From the IMG/VR virus record IMGVR_UViG_3300021093_000047, positions 1-64,000 of that record: a DNA stretch of 64,000 nt, one strand, 5' to 3'. Positions within the stretch are counted from its first letter, which is position 1, and every line of letters starts with the position of its first letter. This DNA comes from a virus. A program made the position numbers and the translations under genes. The notes below the pieces were generated by a model. That model saw only the letters and a program-made list of their open reading frames with translations. It made no database searches and was not told the DNA's origin. This document shows, piece after piece, positions 26,095 to 38,400 of the stretch.

Positions 26095-26298
26095 TTAGTT
26101 ATTTATTCTTTCTACCAATAATTTTAGGCAATCTTTTATTTCTTGGATATCTGATTTTATGTTATCCAATTCTTGCTTTTCTTGTAACTTTCTATTCTTT
26201 ATTTTCATATACTCATTGTATTCGTGTTCATTGCAATTCAAAACTGCATTGGTCTCTTCATCTCTAAAGAGACCATTACTATCTTTTATTGGTATCAT
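26095..26298 (-). CDS. 67-aa coiled-coil protein
   Basis: A small hydrophilic protein: MIPIKDSNGLFRDEETNAV, then a charged helix (EYMKIKNRKLQEKQELDNIK...) with heptad-like spacing to the end. It starts within the stop of the giant 2516-aa gene (4-bp overlap). Possibly a connector between larger structural parts; no family recognised. Confidence 0.6.
   Translation of the reverse strand: MIPIKDSNGLFRDEETNAVLNCNEHEYNEYMKIKNRKLQEKQELDNIKSDIQEIKDCLKLLVERINN
26100..26107 (-). promoter_or_regulatory. Candidate T4-type late promoter (AATAAATA)
   Basis: One mismatch to TATAAATA, 21 bp upstream of the ATG at 26078, inside the end of the 67-aa gene. Confidence 0.35.
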
Positions 26299-29200
26299 AA
26301 TACTGCGATTGCTCTTAGATCTTTAATTTTTGGTACAACTGATTGATTTCTTCCTGCCATAATAATTTTTATTTGGAACCCATTGAATAATGGTAGGTCT
26401 TTGGCAGTATATTCATAACTTCTATATTCTGATTCCGAAGAAGAAGGTAAAACATTGATATCTGGAGTACCATCATTATTTTTTGGATCAATCACATTGC
26501 CATTTAAATCTACATTTCTAAAACCAGGGAACAATTCAAATAGTTGTTGGTCATCTGGAGTATCAGATCTCAACAAACGATACATTACTATAATTTCATT
26601 TGAAACATCTCTATAAGCATCAAAGTAAACTTTGAGGCTATCTGCACCTTTTTGTAATCTAATTATTTTAGAAATATAAATTGCAGAAGTTGGGTCATCA
26701 TAAAGACTATTGACTCTAGGATCAGTTACATAATTTGCAACTGGTCTATCAAGTCTATTCATTGTTGTAATAATATTAACTCTATCTAAATCTATAATTG
26801 GTGAAACTTTAGTATCACTAGTAGAAAGAGTCATTTCCATAACAAAGGACTTATATCCGAGGTAACTCTGGAGATTTGCAACTTCATTGACCCTTGATGC
26901 AATAATTCTTGGATTATCAAAGTAATTATTTGAGTTCAATGATATTGATTCAAATTCTTTAGCACTGAATGGTAGTTCAGTTCCATTTACACTCTTCCCA
27001 GTCACTGTTCTGATTTTTGCATCAAGTGATGTTGTTTCTGGAAGAAGTGATTGAATATTTGGTCTTAAACTATCAAATTGTATATTTTGAGATGCCTTTG
27101 GTCCAGAAATAGTATTTGCTCCAGGAGCAACAACATTCAAATCATATGTTCCACCTGTCTTTGTTTCACTAAAGAATAATTTTGGTGGACCAAATCTTCT
27201 ATCTTTTCCTTTCTCGTCAGTTTTTACTTTAACATGATAACTATCAAGAGTGATTGGGTACTTATTGATATCTACATCTGCAAATGAGTGTGTTCGATTT
27301 ATTCTTCTTAAAGAAATACCATTAAATTCATATTTAAATACTGGAGAACCAGAGAAGTGGTATGGTATAACTGTGACATTAAAAACACCAGGATTGTTAA
27401 TATCAATTCCTCTAGTTATACCAGTAAGTGTATTTGCAGCAGAGTCATATCCAGTGTATTTGATTATTTCATTACTTACCTTGATATATCCTGGATTATC
27501 CGATGATACTCCAATATTTTCAAAACTAGTAAAAATTCCAACGGAAGATACTTGTATACTTCCAGTTGCAGCCTGATTGAAGTCACTTACTAATTTTTGT
27601 GGAGGAACATCCGATTCAATTCCATAAAGAGTAACCATATTATTATCAGAATACATTCCATGATTATTATGATTTACTTTGAAATGCAATCCATCAGTTA
27701 AGAGTTCAGAGTAATTTACAAGTCCATTTGAAATTGTTGATATTCCATTGCTTGGATTTACATAAGAAATCTCATTAGCAACATTCGATGTATTAATTTC
27801 ATCTTGAACTCGATCTATAATCAATGAATTGAATGATGAAATGATTCCAACTGAATTTGGGATTGTTAATACCAAGTTTCTACCAAATCCACCAGTTTGA
27901 CTGCTCGGAACAGTTAATGTATCACCAATAGCATAACCTGTTCCACCAATAGATACTGTTGCTGCAATTGCAACTCCAGATTGGATAGTTAAATTAACTT
28001 TAGCACCAGATCCTCTACCTGATAATGTAGTTAATGGGAGGTTATTGTATACTCTATTTTCAGTGTATCCAACTCCAGGATTTGTTATGCTGAGGTTTGA
28101 GTTAATTCCTACCGCACCTACAATGCTTGATAACTTTCCAGAGAAATTAGGATAGTTAGATTGTAATATTGTGGTTCCAGGCACTAAATTAGTAACATCA
28201 TAAGTAGATAATGTTCCTGAAAGACCGACTATAATTTTCTTAGAATATGCAACTATTGGATTTGGTCGTAAAGAAGCAATTTGTCTATTTCCTACACCCA
28301 AATCGGGGTTGTAGAATCGGAAGCTTCCAGTGGTTGAAGTGAATTCTGCTCTATGTAGAATGAATTTTAGATCTTCCAACTGAGATGGTTCCCATGTAGC
28401 ACCATTTTGTGATTTAAATAATGAACCAAGAGTTGGTTGCTGGGAAACGATGATTTTTTCTGCCTCTGGTTTGTTAATTGTTGATACATCAACCTCAGTC
28501 ATTCTCGAAATCCAAACATTATATGAGTTTGAATTTGAAATTAATACAATAGCATAATCATTGCCACCTTCTAAAAATACTGGAGATGGGAAAGTAAATG
28601 TTGTTGAGACAGAAGCATCTTCAGATTTTTGAATTTGATCTGGATTTAAAACCACTTCACCAAATGGAAGAATTTCCTGTGATGGTAAACCAAGATATGA
28701 TGTTCTTATCTGTAAAGTTATAGGGATATTTGCTTCGTCTTTAGTTCTGAAGAAAATTTCACATTTAGTTATGAATACACCATTGTTATCATTTACTTCA
28801 AATGTTTGAGCAAGTGGGTCTACCCATCTTCTCTGAATTACTCTAGTTGATATGACCGATCTATTAGTGAGAGTTGTATTTGCAACAAGTCTATCTTCAG
28901 TTTCTGTTAAAGTTCTAGAATCTGTTCTAATATTTCTTTCAATATCAGCATTCCTTACTCTCAAAGTCAAACTTTCTACATTATCTACTGTTCCACTAGA
29001 AGTAAAGTTTGCTTCAGCAATACTATCGACGGAACCACCAACAGTCGAATTTGTTGAACTTGTTGTCAATGCTAATGTTTTTGTTCCAGATTCAAATGTT
29101 GGATTTGATGGGATAGTTGGATCTGGAATGAATAAAGCACCAATAAATGTTCCAGAAGAATCAGTAACAAGTCTAATGTCTGTTACTGTTGCAATCGCAT

Positions 29201-32200
29201 TACTCAATGCTCCAACTAGTTGCATTGAAGGGGCAACAGATCCAAAGAATCTTGAATCTGCTTGGTTTTCTAAACTAGCAGTATCAACATTTAAGATGGT
29301 TGTTGTTGATGAATATGAACCAGATAATGAACTTGTTGGATTATATGGATTTTCCTTATAGAATTCTGTTGGTTGATTATAAGGTCCATATTTGTGATTT
29401 TGCTTAGCAAGTCTAAATGTAATTGCACGATTTACCCCAGTAACTGGCATAAATCCAGTTATAGTTTCACCTTCAATAAAGGTTCCGCTGGTCATTCTAA
29501 CTTCAAGAAGTTTAGGGACCATGAATGTGGTCATATCCCTATTATCAAAGAATGCGTAGAATCTTGTTGATGGTTTTAATCTTCTTGCCAGAATTTCAAT
29601 ATTTCTAGACCTCATTAAGGTTAGGATTGCTCTAGACACAACTCTGTCCCCAAGACTGGTTGTATCAAATCTTTCACTGACTCCAAATTGTATACCTTGT
29701 CTAGTTTGTTCTGTTCTTGTTGTTACTGTATTATTTCTAAATTGAGTTAAGGAATCTTGGAAAATATCAGTAGTTGTAATTACATCGCCAGAAGTTACTG
29801 TTGTTGAAGATAATAAAGTTGATGGATTTTGTATCTGTGTGATTACAGGACCTTCAACGGTTGAGGTTCCTGTCCAGTTTGTTTCCCATGCATTCCAATT
29901 AATTGGAGATAGACCAGTATTGGTATCAACTCCAAGCATTTGAATTGCAGTATTGTAGTTGCCCTCTACATCTTGTGTTCTTTCAGTTCTTCTTGTTTCT
30001 ATCCAAGTATCTGTAGATGGATTTAATTCAATAGTTCCAACCCAACTTGGAGTATTGAATGGGTTTACATTTTCCGATCTAGTTGCAAATCTGTTTTCTG
30101 TATAAACTACATCGGTATAATCTAAGCAAACAATGTCACCGATACGTTTTACATTTTTAGAACCAAGATCATTGGCAAATCTTAAATCCACATTTGGATT
30201 TGATGTTGTTCCAATACCAATGATTGCCTCAGACCCAAGTATTAAATCAACAGAAGTTGTATAATGCTGAGGTCTTAAAACACCAAGTGCAGTATCAACA
30301 CTTGCTTTATAAGATTGATTTGAAATATCTCCACCATAATAAGATTTGAAGTTATCCACAAAAAATCCAGATTTGAATTTATCAAGACCAGTTTGTGGAT
30401 CCCTGATAGAAAGATTTTTAGTATCTGTTTCCAACAAAGACAGTGAGCTGTAATATTCTACGTTTGATAATCTATTTTCAAGTCTTGAGATATCTTTCAT
30501 TGTATATCTCTTATGACTAGAAAGAGAAACTCTAACATCTTTCATATCATAAAGATATGGTGGATAGTAGAATGTTGCAATCTCTAGAGCAGAATCTAAA
30601 TTATTTGGTGCCTTTGGAAAATTTGATGAAACACCATTGTTAATGACGAATGTTCCTTCTTTAGTTAGGAATAATTTATCTATTCTTGGTAGATAATAAT
30701 TGTAAGAAAGGTTTATTATCCTATCTTTGGTTAAAATATGATTCGATGCGTTTGCATTCAATGAAAATCTTCTGGATGAATATTCAAAAGGAGATTTTGT
30801 AGCAGTCAAAACATCAAATTGTGAAACTCTTGGTCTTAAATCGATAATATCAGTGTTTCTATACCCGTCAATAATTGGGACATCTTTACTGTATCTATCC
30901 TTATCAAATGAATCCGCAGAAACAAAGTCACCAGGGTCAGAAGAATTAATTGTATAATGGTTGAATATAACTTTTATTTTTTTAGTTGGTGATGAAACTT
31001 CTTTTTTTCTAATTATTCTCGAATAATCATAATACTCTGGTCTCTGACCATTATCCAAAATATAATTATCTTTAATATTTTTATCACCAATAGAAACCGC
31101 ATTAATAGTACCAGAGATATTAGTCTCTGAAGACGTTACTCTTTCACCTAATGAAAATCTATTTTCATTTAAGTAGACAATCTCAATGCTGTTTACTCCA
31201 TCATTTCCTACATAAGAAGCAACGGCACCACTAGTGCTTCCAATTATTCTCTCACCTTTAATAAAATTATTTAAACTTGAATTTAGAGATGTAAAATAAA
31301 TTCTAGGTAGTGATGGTTCTGATGTTGCCGAAGATTCATAAATTCCAAGAATATTAACCACATCTGGAACATTTAAAGATATTGTTTTATCTTGAACTCT
31401 AAGACCATATGGTTTTCTATATGTAAGTCCATCATTTAATGTGGTTTTCCCAATTCCAGATGAAACTAGTGATGAACCATCAATAACTATGCTTGAGCAT
31501 CTATTGAATAGTTTTTTCTTTAATTTTGTATTTACTTTTTTGTATGTTACCGTTAGTATTGCTTGACCATTTTGACTTAAATTGACTAAACTAACTGTTC
31601 TTCCAGAAACATATACTTTTTGATTATCCAAAGACTCTATGTTTCCATTTAAAACATATGAAAGACTATAATCCTCTTCATCGAATGGTTCTAAATTTAA
31701 ATCAACATTTGTTTCCAAATTACCATTAAATGAATTGTTAACTACTGTTACAATATACGATTTTCTTATAGAAATATCCGATGAACTTAGATCTAAATTG
31801 GAAATATTATTATTTCCAATTTTAGCATACAAAAATGCATTAGAGGTATTTAAAACATCTAATGTTACTTTTTTGAAATCATTAGCAGTAATCACAGCAG
31901 AAGGCAATGTTCCATCAGAAACACCAGGAACTGTGTTAGTTGGTATCAGGATTAGTTTTTTCTCTGAAGTATTAATACTTACAACTTCATTATATGTTGG
32001 TACAACATTCCCTTGCTTTGTATAAGAAACAATATCCCCAGTTTTTATGCCAACATAAAAATTGTTGGTTGAAGTTGTTACTGTACTGATTCCTGATGTC
32101 CCACTAGTAATGGTATATTGGACACCAGATTCTGTTAGGGATATTTTTTTGTTTAAAATTGGGTCAGCAGTAAAAGATCCAATTCCAGCAGCAGTGTTTA

Positions 32201-33845
32201 TACCAACAATTTGATGGACATCTGTTAAATTATAATCTCTAACTCTTGTTATGACTCTTCCATCTTCTATACCATCAATGATTAGACCTTCATCTTGCTT
32301 GAAAGAACCAGAAACTTGATATAATTTAACTATGTTTGAATTGATTACATCAGAAACAACATATCCACTGGAAGAACTATTTTTACCTTCAATAAATGTA
32401 GACTCACTTAAAGTTATTGAAGCACTTAACTCTATGACTGTGTATGTCTGAATGTCATATAGTGAACAATCAAATTCACTTAAAGTATTCGCATATCCAG
32501 CATTCCTTAGTTTTAAATCATAAACTCTTGCAACACCAATCTTTTCTCCAGATGAAAGACCAGGAGTTTGTGTTCTCCTAGAATAAAGAGAAATTTGAGA
32601 TGTAGATCCAAAACCAACAGGAAGAGACCCAAAAACATTATTTACTAAGATTTGTCTACCAACACTAAATGGTATAGATTGATTAACTACTTTTTCTGTT
32701 GTTCTTGGTTTTTGGAAATCCACAATAGTGGTATCAATAGTTTCAATATCATATCCTCTTACAACTGCTTTTCCTGGAGAAACTAAGATACAACCTACAG
32801 AATCATTTGGAACATTGCCTTGCTTTGTCTGTTGATTCTCTACAAACAAACCATTATTTCCAATTTGATCATTCAAAGATTCTTTTATTGAAATGTTGAA
32901 TGGTCTTACATAGTAATCACCAGACTCATCATAAGTCCTTCTTGCTAGTTCATCCTTGATTAAATCATAATTAGTAGTTTTAACAAATTTTTGTAGAACA
33001 CCCCTTTCTACACGCAGCAATTCTACAAAATTCTCATCATTAAAATCACTTAATTCTTTCTTAATTAAAGTTACATCAAATTTTAATCTATCTGCACCAG
33101 GTGCAGAAAAGTTAGAAAATCCTTGAGCATTATCAAACAAATCATTATACGAGTTTGATGCTACTGCTAATTCTTCATTAATAAGTAACCCGACTCTATA
33201 TGAAGGTGAATTTGAGTATTGGTCTAATATTACAGTCTGTGGTTCTACAGTCACAAAGAAACCACGAATAAAATATACACCAGATGCTATTTTTGCTGCA
33301 GAACCAATAGCAGTTGAATTTGAAATAATTGAAGTAGCAAAAGAAGATCCGCTTCTGATAGCAGAAATTCCATAAGTTATATCATTAACTGCTAGTAAAT
33401 TTTCACCATCAATAAATGTATTGGTTGAAAAGTTAGTGTCACTTGAACTTTGGTACTTAATATAAAGAGTATAATTTTTCCTGTCTGAAGTTGAATTTGA
33501 AATATAATTTTCTACTTTTGCGGTTACACCACTTGATTCACCCTTAATCAATTTTCCAACTAAACTACTAATATACAAAGATACTGGTATCCCAAGATGT
33601 GTTTCATCAATTTGGACACAAGTATAATTTGAATCATAAGAAATTTGTCCAGGAATAACCATTGCACCTTCTTTAAAAAAGTGCTGTCCAAACTTTTCAA
33701 TCTGATTCTGGAGAATTGTTTGTAATGTTGTTAATTCTCTTGCTTGTATTGGAGTTGCTGGTTTAAATAGAACTCTTTGATAATTTTTCTTTGGATCAAA
33801 ATCATCAAAGTATGGAGATACATTTAAATTAGTATTCTGAGGCAT
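26295..33845 (-). CDS. 2516-aa DUF4815-type virion structural protein
   Basis: The N-terminus (YFDDFDPKKNYQRVLFKPATPIQARELTTLQTILQNQIEKFG in full; key groups F-D-P, R-V-L-F-K-P and Q-A-R-E-L) is the signature of the DUF4815 family of large phage structural proteins. The remaining ~2400 residues are beta-rich and modular. They include a KGERIIGSTSGAVASYVG module near residue 860, a GxGY module with SGRGSGAKV near 1925, and a SNEIIKYTG...ITRG module near 2120. The end (EYRSYEYTAKDLPLFNGFQIKIIMAG) looks like a compact cap. No enzymatic motif. It lies directly after gp8 and is probably a major part of the enlarged baseplate or a fibre base; the exact place is unknown. Confidence 0.8.
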   Translation of the reverse strand: MPQNTNLNVSPYFDDFDPKKNYQRVLFKPATPIQARELTTLQTILQNQIEKFGQHFFKEGAMVIPGQISYDSNYTCVQIDETHLGIPVSLYISSLVGKLIKGESSGVTAKVENYISNSTSDRKNYTLYIKYQSSSDTNFSTNTFIDGENLLAVNDITYGISAIRSGSSFATSIISNSTAIGSAAKIASGVYFIRGFFVTVEPQTVILDQYSNSPSYRVGLLINEELAVASNSYNDLFDNAQGFSNFSAPGADRLKFDVTLIKKELSDFNDENFVELLRVERGVLQKFVKTTNYDLIKDELARRTYDESGDYYVRPFNISIKESLNDQIGNNGLFVENQQTKQGNVPNDSVGCILVSPGKAVVRGYDIETIDTTIVDFQKPRTTEKVVNQSIPFSVGRQILVNNVFGSLPVGFGSTSQISLYSRRTQTPGLSSGEKIGVARVYDLKLRNAGYANTLSEFDCSLYDIQTYTVIELSASITLSESTFIEGKNSSSSGYVVSDVINSNIVKLYQVSGSFKQDEGLIIDGIEDGRVITRVRDYNLTDVHQIVGINTAAGIGSFTADPILNKKISLTESGVQYTITSGTSGISTVTTSTNNFYVGIKTGDIVSYTKQGNVVPTYNEVVSINTSEKKLILIPTNTVPGVSDGTLPSAVITANDFKKVTLDVLNTSNAFLYAKIGNNNISNLDLSSSDISIRKSYIVTVVNNSFNGNLETNVDLNLEPFDEEDYSLSYVLNGNIESLDNQKVYVSGRTVSLVNLSQNGQAILTVTYKKVNTKLKKKLFNRCSSIVIDGSSLVSSGIGKTTLNDGLTYRKPYGLRVQDKTISLNVPDVVNILGIYESSATSEPSLPRIYFTSLNSSLNNFIKGERIIGSTSGAVASYVGNDGVNSIEIVYLNENRFSLGERVTSSETNISGTINAVSIGDKNIKDNYILDNGQRPEYYDYSRIIRKKEVSSPTKKIKVIFNHYTINSSDPGDFVSADSFDKDRYSKDVPIIDGYRNTDIIDLRPRVSQFDVLTATKSPFEYSSRRFSLNANASNHILTKDRIINLSYNYYLPRIDKLFLTKEGTFVINNGVSSNFPKAPNNLDSALEIATFYYPPYLYDMKDVRVSLSSHKRYTMKDISRLENRLSNVEYYSSLSLLETDTKNLSIRDPQTGLDKFKSGFFVDNFKSYYGGDISNQSYKASVDTALGVLRPQHYTTSVDLILGSEAIIGIGTTSNPNVDLRFANDLGSKNVKRIGDIVCLDYTDVVYTENRFATRSENVNPFNTPSWVGTIELNPSTDTWIETRRTERTQDVEGNYNTAIQMLGVDTNTGLSPINWNAWETNWTGTSTVEGPVITQIQNPSTLLSSTTVTSGDVITTTDIFQDSLTQFRNNTVTTRTEQTRQGIQFGVSERFDTTSLGDRVVSRAILTLMRSRNIEILARRLKPSTRFYAFFDNRDMTTFMVPKLLEVRMTSGTFIEGETITGFMPVTGVNRAITFRLAKQNHKYGPYNQPTEFYKENPYNPTSSLSGSYSSTTTILNVDTASLENQADSRFFGSVAPSMQLVGALSNAIATVTDIRLVTDSSGTFIGALFIPDPTIPSNPTFESGTKTLALTTSSTNSTVGGSVDSIAEANFTSSGTVDNVESLTLRVRNADIERNIRTDSRTLTETEDRLVANTTLTNRSVISTRVIQRRWVDPLAQTFEVNDNNGVFITKCEIFFRTKDEANIPITLQIRTSYLGLPSQEILPFGEVVLNPDQIQKSEDASVSTTFTFPSPVFLEGGNDYAIVLISNSNSYNVWISRMTEVDVSTINKPEAEKIIVSQQPTLGSLFKSQNGATWEPSQLEDLKFILHRAEFTSTTGSFRFYNPDLGVGNRQIASLRPNPIVAYSKKIIVGLSGTLSTYDVTNLVPGTTILQSNYPNFSGKLSSIVGAVGINSNLSITNPGVGYTENRVYNNLPLTTLSGRGSGAKVNLTIQSGVAIAATVSIGGTGYAIGDTLTVPSSQTGGFGRNLVLTIPNSVGIISSFNSLIIDRVQDEINTSNVANEISYVNPSNGISTISNGLVNYSELLTDGLHFKVNHNNHGMYSDNNMVTLYGIESDVPPQKLVSDFNQAATGSIQVSSVGIFTSFENIGVSSDNPGYIKVSNEIIKYTGYDSAANTLTGITRGIDINNPGVFNVTVIPYHFSGSPVFKYEFNGISLRRINRTHSFADVDINKYPITLDSYHVKVKTDEKGKDRRFGPPKLFFSETKTGGTYDLNVVAPGANTISGPKASQNIQFDSLRPNIQSLLPETTSLDAKIRTVTGKSVNGTELPFSAKEFESISLNSNNYFDNPRIIASRVNEVANLQSYLGYKSFVMEMTLSTSDTKVSPIIDLDRVNIITTMNRLDRPVANYVTDPRVNSLYDDPTSAIYISKIIRLQKGADSLKVYFDAYRDVSNEIIVMYRLLRSDTPDDQQLFELFPGFRNVDLNGNVIDPKNNDGTPDINVLPSSSESEYRSYEYTAKDLPLFNGFQIKIIMAGRNQSVVPKIKDLRAIAVL

Positions 33846-33851
33846 TTTTCT

Positions 33852-35417
33852 TTAGAACTCCAATACGATTTTAATATCTTCTTTTTGACTTGCTGATCTT
33901 GGAATTGCCTTTCTGTTATCGATATAAATTATATCACCAGATTTTTTGTTATACTCTGCCGATGATATTCCAGCAACAAAATTGCTTCCCAACTGGTATG
34001 TCCTACTATTTATTACTGTACTAATACCCGTAAAGTTTCTATCAATTGATAATGCTGGACCAACAATATTGGGACAATCTATTGTATATGAACCACCAGC
34101 AATAGCAGATGATGTAAACCCATAGATTTTATATCCAACACCGACTGTTGCAAGACCAACTGGTTGGTAATATTTTAAAACACCAGTTACATTATCCCAG
34201 GAAGCAACAAATCCAATTGCTGTCAATCCTGTCCCAATTGTTTGTCTAATTACAGAGTCTACTGGATATGTAGTTTGAGTTGTTAAACCAGAAAGTTTTA
34301 TGGAATTCAAAGCGCTTACCTGTCCCAAACTTAGTCTTTCTGTATCACTACCAAAAATTGTTGGATTTTTTATAATCCCAATTCTAGCAAAGTCGTTTCC
34401 AAGAATAATATCTGGATTTTGTTCATCGGTTAAATATCTGGAATAAACTAATACTCGATGTGCTCCAAGTTCCCTGTAAATATTATATCCATGTCCTCCT
34501 TTTGGTGGAATAATGACATCAAATGTTGCAATCCTTCCATCATTCGACAATTCTGATGGAATTCCAGGAGCACCAGGTTGAAATTTGATAATTCCTCTTG
34601 TGTATCCAGATCCACCATCTGTAACAAAGACTTCCGATACTTTTCCAAAAGAATCTACTGTTATTGTTGCTTTTCCTCCAACTCCATCACCAAGGATGGG
34701 AATATTTGTAAATGATTTTGAAATTGGTTGATAATTTATTCCTCTATCCGTAATTGTAACAATCTCGACTTTACCATTAACGGCATTATTTTTTGTTGCA
34801 ATTGTTTCACCAACTTCTCCCCAACTTTCTGGAACTGGAATGAATTCGATAGAATCAAATTTTACAATTTCAGATGGTTTAATGGTGAATAGATATTTCC
34901 AAATATACCCATCACCACTTGTTCCTGCTGGTCTTGCCTCTAAGTCAATAAATACTGGTTGGTCAAATGATGGTCTTCCCTTTGGGTTTTCTGGATCAGT
35001 TCCATTTTGAAGACAAATATAGACTCTAAAATCTTCATTAATTACATAAAAATTTGATTCATATAAACTTGGTTGATTTGTTACTGGAGTTTTCTTATAA
35101 ATTGAATAATCATGTCTGTACATTTCATATGTTGTTCCAGAAGTCCACTGGACTTTTCTAATCATCCTCCTCACATCATCATTTGTAATTTTTTTCATAG
35201 CAATGATGGTTTCTTTGACCTGATTTTCTTCGTCAAATCCGTCCAATGGAGTCAATCCATCACCCCAAATAGCAGATCCACCTGCCTGTGGATTTAGACT
35301 ATTTGGTTGACCAATAAAGGTATAATAATTATTTGCAGTATTACCAACTGAAACTAGACTTTTCACAAAAGTTTCAGCATTCATCACCCTAAATTGTTCA
35401 GTTATGATAGCAGGCAT
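33852..35417 (-). CDS. 8: Baseplate wedge protein gp8
   Basis: 521 aa from the ATG at 35417 (MPAIITEQFRVM); the frame stays open to a TTG three codons earlier. It compares well with T4 gp8 (334 aa): an early SVGNTANNYYTFIGQP matches the T4 IGSG...FITFG region, GTSGDGYIWKYLFTI matches T4 EPGDGYVWEYLFEI, and the end GDIIYIDNRKAI...EDIKIVLEF matches T4 GEMIYMENRPPI...EEINILFTF. The ~190 extra residues are a beta-rich insertion (residues ~225-400) containing a GxGY module (DGGSGYTRGIIKFQPG). gp8 dimers bind gp10, gp7 and gp6 in the wedge. A CTAAATA motif lies upstream. Confidence 0.85.
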   Translation of the reverse strand: MPAIITEQFRVMNAETFVKSLVSVGNTANNYYTFIGQPNSLNPQAGGSAIWGDGLTPLDGFDEENQVKETIIAMKKITNDDVRRMIRKVQWTSGTTYEMYRHDYSIYKKTPVTNQPSLYESNFYVINEDFRVYICLQNGTDPENPKGRPSFDQPVFIDLEARPAGTSGDGYIWKYLFTIKPSEIVKFDSIEFIPVPESWGEVGETIATKNNAVNGKVEIVTITDRGINYQPISKSFTNIPILGDGVGGKATITVDSFGKVSEVFVTDGGSGYTRGIIKFQPGAPGIPSELSNDGRIATFDVIIPPKGGHGYNIYRELGAHRVLVYSRYLTDEQNPDIILGNDFARIGIIKNPTIFGSDTERLSLGQVSALNSIKLSGLTTQTTYPVDSVIRQTIGTGLTAIGFVASWDNVTGVLKYYQPVGLATVGVGYKIYGFTSSAIAGGSYTIDCPNIVGPALSIDRNFTGISTVINSRTYQLGSNFVAGISSAEYNKKSGDIIYIDNRKAIPRSASQKEDIKIVLEF

Positions 35418-35438
35418 TTTATACAACCGTTTTTTCTT

Positions 35439-35445
35439 TATTTAG
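35439..35445 (-). promoter_or_regulatory. Candidate late promoter (CTAAATA)
   Basis: CTAAATA on the minus strand, 22 bp upstream of the gp8 ATG at 35417. This is the form I recall as a cyanophage late motif; it differs from T4 TATAAATA in the first bases. Confidence 0.35.
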
Positions 35446-35447
35446 TT

Positions 35448-38400
35448 CTATTTTAGTCCACGAGTTCTATATACGTCTGGAGCAGTCGATAATCCAATCA
35501 ATCCATTATTAGTGTTTACAGGGAAATTTCTTGGTTGGAATCTTGTTCTATTTTGGAAATCATAGATTTTACCCCAAGTGTATTTTCCATAAATTCCATT
35601 TTCATTGGTGTTAGTATCTACTTGAATCGGAATGTTTCCTGGTCCAGTTGTAAAGTAGCATCTTACCGTAACTATTCCAGAAACAGCAGGTGAAACTGTA
35701 CCAACTCTATAAACACCATCAAGATAAGAAGTTGCAGTTCCAACTCTTGATGCTGGATAATTGTTCATTCCTCCCATTGAAGTGGTAATTCCAGTTAATG
35801 CATGACCAACTGTGGAATTACTATTGTAAATCACAAAATAATCATCCACTTCCAATTGACTATTTGTTACTCCAAATGTATTCAGTGAGGAATAACCAAT
35901 ACCTAAAGTCACATTATCATATTGTTCACTCTTCAGCACAAAATCAATATGGGTAACACCAACACCAACATAAGTAATTACACCAAAATCACCTTTAGAT
36001 TTGATTGAATATATCTTTTCACTGACTGAATCATTACCTTCAAGAAGAACTGGTGGGGGAGTTGATTGAGAATAACCAAATCCAGGATTTACGACCTGAA
36101 TTGAAGATACAGCACCAGTTGTTACTGTAGAAACTCCTGTTGCCCTATTGTAAATTGGTTCTGCATACATTGTGGTTCCAGAAGTTCCAACGAGTAAATA
36201 CCTACCTTCCTCAGCAATAATTGGTCCAATTGGTCTTATTTCTGGAGGCAATGGAGCAGGTATGAATGCGAGATCTTTTACTACATTATTTTGGTTTGTT
36301 ACCCTTTGTGTCCAATATTGTAAATCCAATGAGAATAATAATTGATTTGTTCCAGTTAAAGCGACATATACCCCATACTCGTATTTTATATTGATTAGGT
36401 CATCTGATATATTTGGAATTATTCTTTCCCAACCAGTATTTCCAATTCTAGAGACAAAAATTGTTGCATTTTGACCAACAGCAACAAATTGAGTTCCTGT
36501 CCATATAATTTTTTCAAAATTTCTGGTTGTTGGTAAAGAAACGATTCTATCCCAAATATTCCCATCAGTAGAATGAATAATTGTTCCACTATCACCAACT
36601 ACAACAAATCGTGCATTATTGTTGGCAACACCATTTAGATTGGTAAAGACTGGTGGATTTTTCTTAAAGAATGCGGTAGTTCCTATTCCTACACCAGTAA
36701 ATAGACCAGTTCCGTCACCAACTGCAACAGCAGTTCTTCTTAATGAAGAATAACTAACATCATTAAATGTATTATAATAACTACTAAAGTTGATGATAGG
36801 ATTTGGAAGTCCAACAACAACTTGCTCTTCAAGTAACTTTATTTCTGTCCATGCAGATAAAGTGGTATTAATACCAACTGAGGTTACAATCTTTGCGAAT
36901 TCACCAACAACATAATAACGATTAGATTCTGCAACAGATACAGAGTTGAAGGATATTGTCTGTCCATAACCTATGGATGATTGAGACCATTTTATTCCAT
37001 TCGTAGATATTGCGACTACTCCACTTGAACCAACAGAAATAATTGGGTTTCCGATTGCAATCTTATTTAAGGTATATGAGGAAGAGATTCCATTATTTGA
37101 ACCCTTCCAATTATAAATTGGGTCTTTTCTTTGTATAAATGCAGAAGATATTGCAACAATTGGATTCGTTAATGTATTATAACCAGTTCCTGCATATGAA
37201 ACAGATAGACTCGAAATTGTTGATGCAGAAGAAACAATAGCAGTAGATATTGCTGGTTGAATATCAGTTACATCTACAATGATAATATCTCTTAAGTTCT
37301 CACTCAGCAAATCAACTTCACTGAAAAGTGGGAATGCATTATTGACATATATCTTCTCATCTTCAGAGAAAACATTTGTAATTAACTTTGTATTTGGAGT
37401 TACTCTTGATTTCAAGTCTGGTCTAGATTTGGAATACAAGACACCATTAATAATTCTATCTACAGTTTGTTTTGCCCATCTCAATGGTCTTTCTTTTGTT
37501 ACATCGGTGTTTATACCAATGCTATCATAAGTAAATGTATCTAAAGCATCAGAAGATATAATCTTTTTGACAATTCTCTCAAATTGGGGTCTATCACCAG
37601 GATCTAAAATGTTTTCACCAATTTGTATAGTATCACCTTCTTTTATTGTTTTTGGTGGGTCAATCTGTTCAACATCCAAGTCAGACCCTCTAAAGAATAG
37701 TATAGTACATTTTGAATTCTCTTTTGGTGCTTCAGTGAAAGTAAGTCTAGATCCATTAAATGTGTATGATTTTACTGGTTCCTGTAATACATCATTTATA
37801 AGCACAAATAGATTATTTTCAATCTGAACATCTGTGCTAGGGTCAGATTTTAGGCTCAATACTTCTGTTGTTCCACCTTGGGTTATAGTCAGTGTGAATT
37901 TTTTCTTTGAACCAGTAAAGTATTTTGATATATCATCAAATTGTATAAATTGACCTGGATAGAAACCACTAAACTTATCTGTTAGTGTTTCTTCTACTGT
38001 AATTCTAAACTCACTGAATCCAATTCCAATTGATGGATTTGTTGTTACACCAACAACTTTTAACACATCACCTACCTTATAATATAATCCTGGTTCTTCA
38101 ATAACAAATTCAATTACATTTCCTTGATTTCCCACAGTAATTGATGCCTTTGCCCCAAATCCATTTCCTGCTGAACCAGAAATATACTCTAAAGGCAAAT
38201 CACTATAACTTGATGGAATTCCAATTGATACTCTTGGAACTGGTGATGTCGTATATCCAGTTCCTGGATTGACAATAGAAATAGAAGTAATAGTTCCTCC
38301 AGTTCCTATTGTTGCAACTAAAGATGCACCAATGCCAACATTTGATAAAATTTGAATTTTTGGGGGTCTTCTATATCCACTACCAAAACCTTTTATAGTT